Notes under the pieces: generated by a model
Database searches by the model: none
The model's input: only the letters and a program-made list of their open reading frames with translations
Told to the model about the DNA's origin: nothing
Origin: Limnanthes douglasii subsp. nivea
Taxonomy: Eukaryota > Streptophyta > Magnoliopsida > Brassicales > Limnanthaceae
Length of the DNA: 64,000 nucleotides
Reading direction: 5' to 3'
NCBI GenBank assembly: GCA_036936605.1
Contig: JAUPFV010000002.1
Span: forward strand, 251,617,305-251,681,304
In this document: positions 59,695-64,000 of the stretch, one piece after another
Position numbering within the stretch: the stretch's first letter is position 1
Layout: the number at the start of each line of letters is the position of its first letter
Program-made: the position numbers and the translations under genes

Positions 59695-60916
59695 AAAAAA
59701 ACTTTATATGTTTCATTATCTACTGAAGAAATTGTTAAATATTTAGTTGATAATTCTTTTTCTGACTCCAATAACAAAAAACGATCTAAAATTAAAAATA
59801 AGAAAAGTAACAGAAAATACCTTTTCAGGTTTGATATCCCAAGTCAGCACCCAAATATTAGACACTACCCATTAGTACCTAAAAACCAAATTGTGACCAA
59901 AATAACCCTAAAGCTATATGAAAGAGAAAATACGTTCATACGAAGGGGAGTTAGATTTCAAGATAAAATTTATATTATTAATATAACTCACAAAGAATTG
60001 ACAACTAGTTTGATATAACTCTGAATTCATTGTGTAGCAGATCATTGATGCCTGGATATATAAGCTTCTTAAAGAATCAAACTAGAAAGTACATTTCAAA
60101 GTGTTTGATGACAAGTACAATTGTAAATACAACGCTATCCATAAGTTGATTTATTGTACGTGGATTTTATTACATAAATTACTAGCAATGAAAGAAGATA
60201 TTTCAAACGTTGTTGACGAAGTCTTTGAAAACACGAGGGAGGACACATTTATCACATTCATTCGGGTATGCCACATAAATGAGAATGGAACTAACCACTG
60301 GACGTTGTTGGTAATAAACATGGAAAAAGAGTTGGCAAAAAACTACAATCCCCTGTTCCCTTTTAGAAAATTCACTCCAGATGACACTAGGAAAACAGGC
60401 GACACATTGGTAAGTAGTATAAAAGCGTATTTCATGATGTTGTATTTCATTTTTTGAAGATGAATGAAAGAATCACGTGTTCTTGTCGCGAGATTCTCTA
60501 GGTCATTGCTCGCGAATTGCGTTTGTAGTGTATGAGAATCATGTTTTATCCATGGAACTCGCGTGCTGATGTAATGTGATTCGCAACATTACAACTAGCT
60601 ATGCAGTTTTACATGTTATTTAAAAAATAATAACCTAAGAATTTTTCTATCTGAGCAGTTGAACTATTGTATGAAGAAAAAATACATACCACGTGTGAAG
60701 AATTGATACAAAGTTAAAGCTGTTAGAGATATTCCGCAGCAAGAAAAAAATTCACTTGACTGTGGAGTGTTCGTTTGTCAATATGTCAAAGACCTTATCC
60801 AGCACGGGTTTATACCCAAGGAATATAGCATACAAATGCTTGCTCAAGCACGTGCAAAAATGTTTTACCACTTTCTAAATGATAAAAATACTAATATGAG
60901 GGTGTTAGATGCTTGA
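59695..60916 (+). pseudogene. Ulp1-like (C48) cysteine protease gene, MULE-type
   Basis: Exon 1 to 60409 and exon 2 60659-60916 with GT/AG intron. N-terminal region: KTLYVSLSTEEIVKYLVDNS, a lysine-rich stretch (NKKRSKIKNKKSNRK), YPLVPKNQIVTKITLKLYER, FIRRGVRFQDKIYIIN. Protease domain: QIIDAWIYKLLKESN, NENGTNHWTLLVINMEKE with the catalytic His, then in exon 2 DIPQQEKNSLDCGVFVCQYV with the Gln and nucleophile Cys of Ulp1 enzymes, ending at 60914-60916. Such enzymes cleave SUMO conjugates in host cells; transposon-borne versions occur in Ulp1-carrying MULEs. Breaks: TAA near 60017, TAG near 60085 and TGA near 60705, where a Trp codon is expected. The intron contains several TCGCG words (60484-60600). 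Confidence 0.78.
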
Positions 60917-61327
60917 TTGTCATTTTTAATTTAGTACAGTACTCGAACGACATCTTCGTATGTAATTGAATTCTGATGGGTTATTGGGTTCCATTTTATG
61001 GTCAGGACAATGTCGTTTTCTTAAGGTAACTTAGTGTGACCATTGTTTCCAACAATTGTATCCATTTAGACCCGTCTAGATCACTAACAATAATAAAATC
61101 ACGTAAATCGCATGCTATATGGATATTGATAACGTAAAACACATTAGTGTAACAATAAACATGGAATTATAAAATGCAAGAATACCGTATACGAGGACTG
61201 GATGACGCAAATCACATTATTAAGTTATGTGTGTATCATGCGTTATAGTTATCATGCAAATCGCATGATAACTATGGCTCCATTTGTTTAGTTAAATTCC
61301 CGCATATTGTTTTGGAGTGATTGCTAC

Positions 61328-61730
61328 TGATGAGTTCGGATTATCCAGTCACAACTCACTGTGTTATCCGGAAAAGGATAATTCGGACATAAACGTACCA
61401 CTGAACTATCCAGACATGGCAAAAGTAAAGAAACACCTAAACACCTTTTGACTAAGCTATGTGTTGATCAGCTTAGAAGATTAATGGGTCCTTAAACTTG
61501 ACCAGTTCTATAACTTGACCCGTAAGCCCATGGGTCCTTAGTTAAGGGTATAAATACTCCAACTACTTTCATTAATGAGGGTAATGAACATTTAATACAA
61601 ACAGGATGCTCAAATATCTCAACTTTATACCAAACACTTAATACTAAAAATACTTTGCAAAACACTTTACAAAATTACCCCCAGCCCACAATAAACCAAA
61701 CCAACTACTATCCCACCAAAACGCACACCA
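61328..61730 (+). repeat. LTR of the G1/G2 family, solo or truncated
   Basis: Starts TGATGAGTTCGGATTATCCA at 61328 and contains the family blocks AACACCTTTTGACTAAGCTA (61440), TTAATGGGTCCTTAAACTTG, TATAAATACTCC (61549) and AATGAGGGTAATGAACATTT. The end is placed at CACACCA (61730), less certainly at 61718. I see no internal region and no clear target duplication. It separates the Ulp1 gene from small-protein copy D. Confidence 0.75.
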
Positions 61731-61844
61731 AATAATTATGACCCGCCTAAGTTAGCCACCTACTTTTTCCCCTTTATATAAACCTCCAGACTATAACTTT
61801 TACTCTAAATGAAAACAATTTACACATTAGAAATAGTTTCGAGT

Positions 61845-62228
61845 ATGAGTTGGTGCGTGGATGAAGACCAACACTTGCTTCAAGCGGTGAAGTACGTTAA
61901 GATAACAATTAACGATGATACGACCAATGCTTTTTTCAATGAAGTGTTATTCAGGATATACTTTAACTATGGGAGGCTTGGATTTGCTGCAGCTCATGTT
62001 CGCAGTCGAGAAGAAGTCGCTTTGAGATACAACTAACTAAAATCTGAACCCTTGCTACGTGTGTCTAACCTGTGTCTCGCGTTGTGCGAAGAGGCATCCG
62101 ACTTATGGAAGTGGGAACTTAATGATTGGATATCAAAAGATATGATTTCATACTTGAAGGAAGCGATTGCTGAGAGAGAAGATGCGGTTGCCACTTGTTC
62201 ATCGGTTGATGAGAACCAGGGTTGTTGA
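61845..62228 (+). pseudogene. Small MULE protein, copy D (one stop)
   Basis: Same unrecognised family as copies A-C: MSWCVDEDQHLLQAVKYVKI, INDDTTNAFFNEVLFRIYFN, YGRLGFAAAHVRSREEVALR, YN, stop at 62034-62036. In the same frame it goes on to LLRVSNLCLALCEEASDLWK, WELNDWISKDMISYLKEAIA and EREDAVATCSSVDENQGC, with the final stop at 62226-62228 (127 codons in all). A TATA box TTTATATAAACC lies at about 61772, about 70 bp upstream of the ATG. It is far more diverged from B and C than they are from each other, so the family is old. Confidence 0.65.
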
Positions 62229-62359
62229 ATTCAGTCTAGAATATTCTTAAATTAATAATGCAATGCTCATTCAAGAAAAATGGTTTTGCAATTGTCTTAA
62301 ATAGATGTAATGGCAATGATATATTTTCGTCTAGATCATGTTTGAGAATAATTTTATTT

Positions 62360-63440
62360 TACTAATGAGTCGCGTAATACTTCACATGGTGGACCGAAAG
62401 AATTTGATTTTACAATTGCGTCACTGTGTAGCCATGACTAATGCTAACGCGCGTGAAGTGAGAAGGGAATTATTTAGCAAGTGATATATGTTTGACCCCT
62501 AACTCGCGGCATATACGAGACATGATTTTCATACAAATCGCGTTGTGTTATGAGTCGCTTTCACAATCACCACGTTGTGTAGCAACTAATAAGGCTAACT
62601 CACGTGATGTGATAGATGAGTTATTTAGATAGTTACAAATGTGTGACCCCTAAATCGTGAAATATATGAGACATGATTTTCACACAAATCGTGTTGTGTT
62701 ATGAGTCGCGTGACAATTCAAAAGGCGAACCAAATGAATCGCTTTCACAGTCACAACGGTGTGTAGCCACTAATAAGGCTAACTCGCGTGATGGGATAAT
62801 GAAGTAATTTAGCTAGTTACAAATGCGTGAACCCTAACTCGCGGCATATATGAGACATGATTTTCACACAAATTGTGTTGTATTATGAGTCGTATGACAC
62901 TTCGAAAGGTGGACCGAATGAATCGCTTTCACAATCGCGACGATGTGTAGACAAAAATAAGGCTAACTCGCGTGATGGGATAAAAGGGTTATTTAGTTAG
63001 TTACAAATGTGTGACCATTGACTCGCGACATATATGATACATGATTTTCATACAAATCGCGTTGTGTGATAAGTCGCGTAACACTTCAAAAGGTGGACCG
63101 AATGAATCACTTTCACAATGACGATGATGTGTAGCCATTAATAAAGCTAACTCGCGTGATGGGATAAAAGAGTTATTTAGTAAGTTAAAAATATGTGACC
63201 CCTAACTCACGGCGTATATGAAACATAATTTTCACACAAATCGCGTTGTGTGATGAGTCGCGTGACACTTCAAAAGGTGGACTGATTGAATGGCTTTCAC
63301 AATCGCGGCAGTGTATAACCATTAATAAGGCTAACTCACGTGATGAGATAAGGGAGTTATTTAGTAAGTGAAAAATGTGTGACCCCTAACTCGCGGCGAA
63401 TATGAGACATGATTTTCACACAAATCGCGTTGTGTAATAT
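62360..63440. repeat. 184-bp tandem array rich in TCGCG
   Basis: Six units, marked by AAGGCTAACTCGCGTGATG-like starts at about 62443, 62591, 62774, 62959, 63143 and 63327. Spacing is 183-185 bp except for a shortened second interval (148 bp). Each unit carries several CG words (AACTCGCG, AAATCGCGTTGTGT, GAGTCGCGTGACACTTC, ACAATCGCGACG). Many CG sites vary to CA or TG between units, as expected from methylated cytosines. Confidence 0.92.
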
Positions 63441-64000
63441 CTTAACGTTTCAAATAAATTGTGAGTTCGAAATAATTTAAAACTCATAGGCATCATTTAC
63501 AACTTATTTACATTAGTTTAGGAATCTCTCAATTAAAAATTTGTTAACATTTGCTAACCAAAGTGAATTATTAAGTGAGGTGTCGAGAACATCATTACAT
63601 ATAATTATAGACTTGGTTCTAATTCAAACCCACCTCCTTAGAATAAACACTACCAAAAATTTAATTAAAATTAATGAATCGCATGGACATACCACTGAAT
63701 AATTACGTGACGATCAAAGGCCGTTGAATAAGTAATGGTCGATATCAAATATAGTGGTAGAGTAAACCAATCGCGTCAATAGTTACTAGTACGCATTGGT
63801 TATTGCAATAAGTATTTAACTCACGTCATAATTACTGCCTAGTGAAAAGACAATGGGATTTCTTTTCACTAATTGGCATTGGGTTTGTAGGGTAATTTAA
63901 TATATGATTTGGCATGGTTAGATAAAGTACTCATTACATGTGCATTAATTGATAACTAGAGTAGTGGTAGGTTTGTAAATATAAATAAATATATCTCATG
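63441..64000. other. AT-rich spacer at the right edge
   Basis: No gene or repeat recognised. A few isolated words (AATCGCATGG, AATCGCGTC) resemble those of the array. Confidence 0.5.

Noticed and set aside
1..64000. tRNA, rRNA and microRNA genes
   Set aside because: None could be supported by eye; hairpins found belong to transposon repeats.

Overview
This is nuclear DNA of a flowering plant, most likely a eudicot. It is AT-rich and intron-bearing, and most of what can be read is nested transposable elements of plant-specific lineages: Tat-type Ty3/Gypsy, Copia, L1-type LINE, FAR1-type and MudrA-type Mutator-like elements (MULEs), and plant mobile domain (PMD) genes. I cannot name the species. 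Only one ordinary host gene looks intact, a DUF863 protein gene on the + strand (coding 30574-34361, four exons, 1053 residues).

Layout. 1-9745: nested Gypsy elements. Element G1 (- strand, 5' LTR 4329-4704) appears to have inserted into the gag of a related, decayed element G2 (+ strand, 4705-9745). G2 is also interrupted by a solo LTR (9011-9371, TTATT target duplication) inside its integrase zinc-binding region. 11435-18330: complete but non-autonomous Gypsy element G3 with 277-bp LTRs differing at three sites and a 5-bp target duplication. It keeps an open gag, has lost most of pol, and carries an antisense gene region that includes a captured intron-less piece of the host spindle gene TPX2. 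20510-22470: older Gypsy relic. 26230-27620: LINE relic cut by a 265-bp MULE-type MITE. 29500-34400: the DUF863 gene.

35106-44749 is the most interesting unit: a 9.6-kb MULE with 43-bp inverted termini and a perfect 9-bp target duplication. It carries a PMD gene, three copies of a small protein family I do not recognise (two of them in a 1.6-kb diverged inverted repeat), and a FAR1-type transposase joined to an OTU cysteine protease. Hairpin-rich clusters of a TTCGCGATTTTGC-like motif lie in the first intron of the PMD gene, between the two gene blocks, and in a probable first intron of the transposase gene.

46500-53000 holds a decayed MudrA-type transposase surrounded by 30-31-bp repeats carrying a GAATCRCRAA-like motif. 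53493-53988 is a second MITE with a 9-bp duplication. 55440-56700 is a Copia relic, 57600-58770 a PMD relic, and 58774-59660 the start of another LTR element. 59695-60916 is a Ulp1-type (C48) protease gene broken by stops, followed after an intervening LTR by a fourth copy of the small protein family (61845-62228) and a 184-bp tandem array rich in TCGCG.

How the parts fit together (inference): at three separate places MULE-related genes (transposase, PMD, OTU or Ulp1 protease, small protein family) sit beside dense arrays of a short CG-containing motif. This resembles the Arabidopsis VANDAL elements, where an element-encoded protein binds motif arrays in its own element and counteracts silencing. 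Whether the small protein family plays such a part here cannot be decided from sequence alone.
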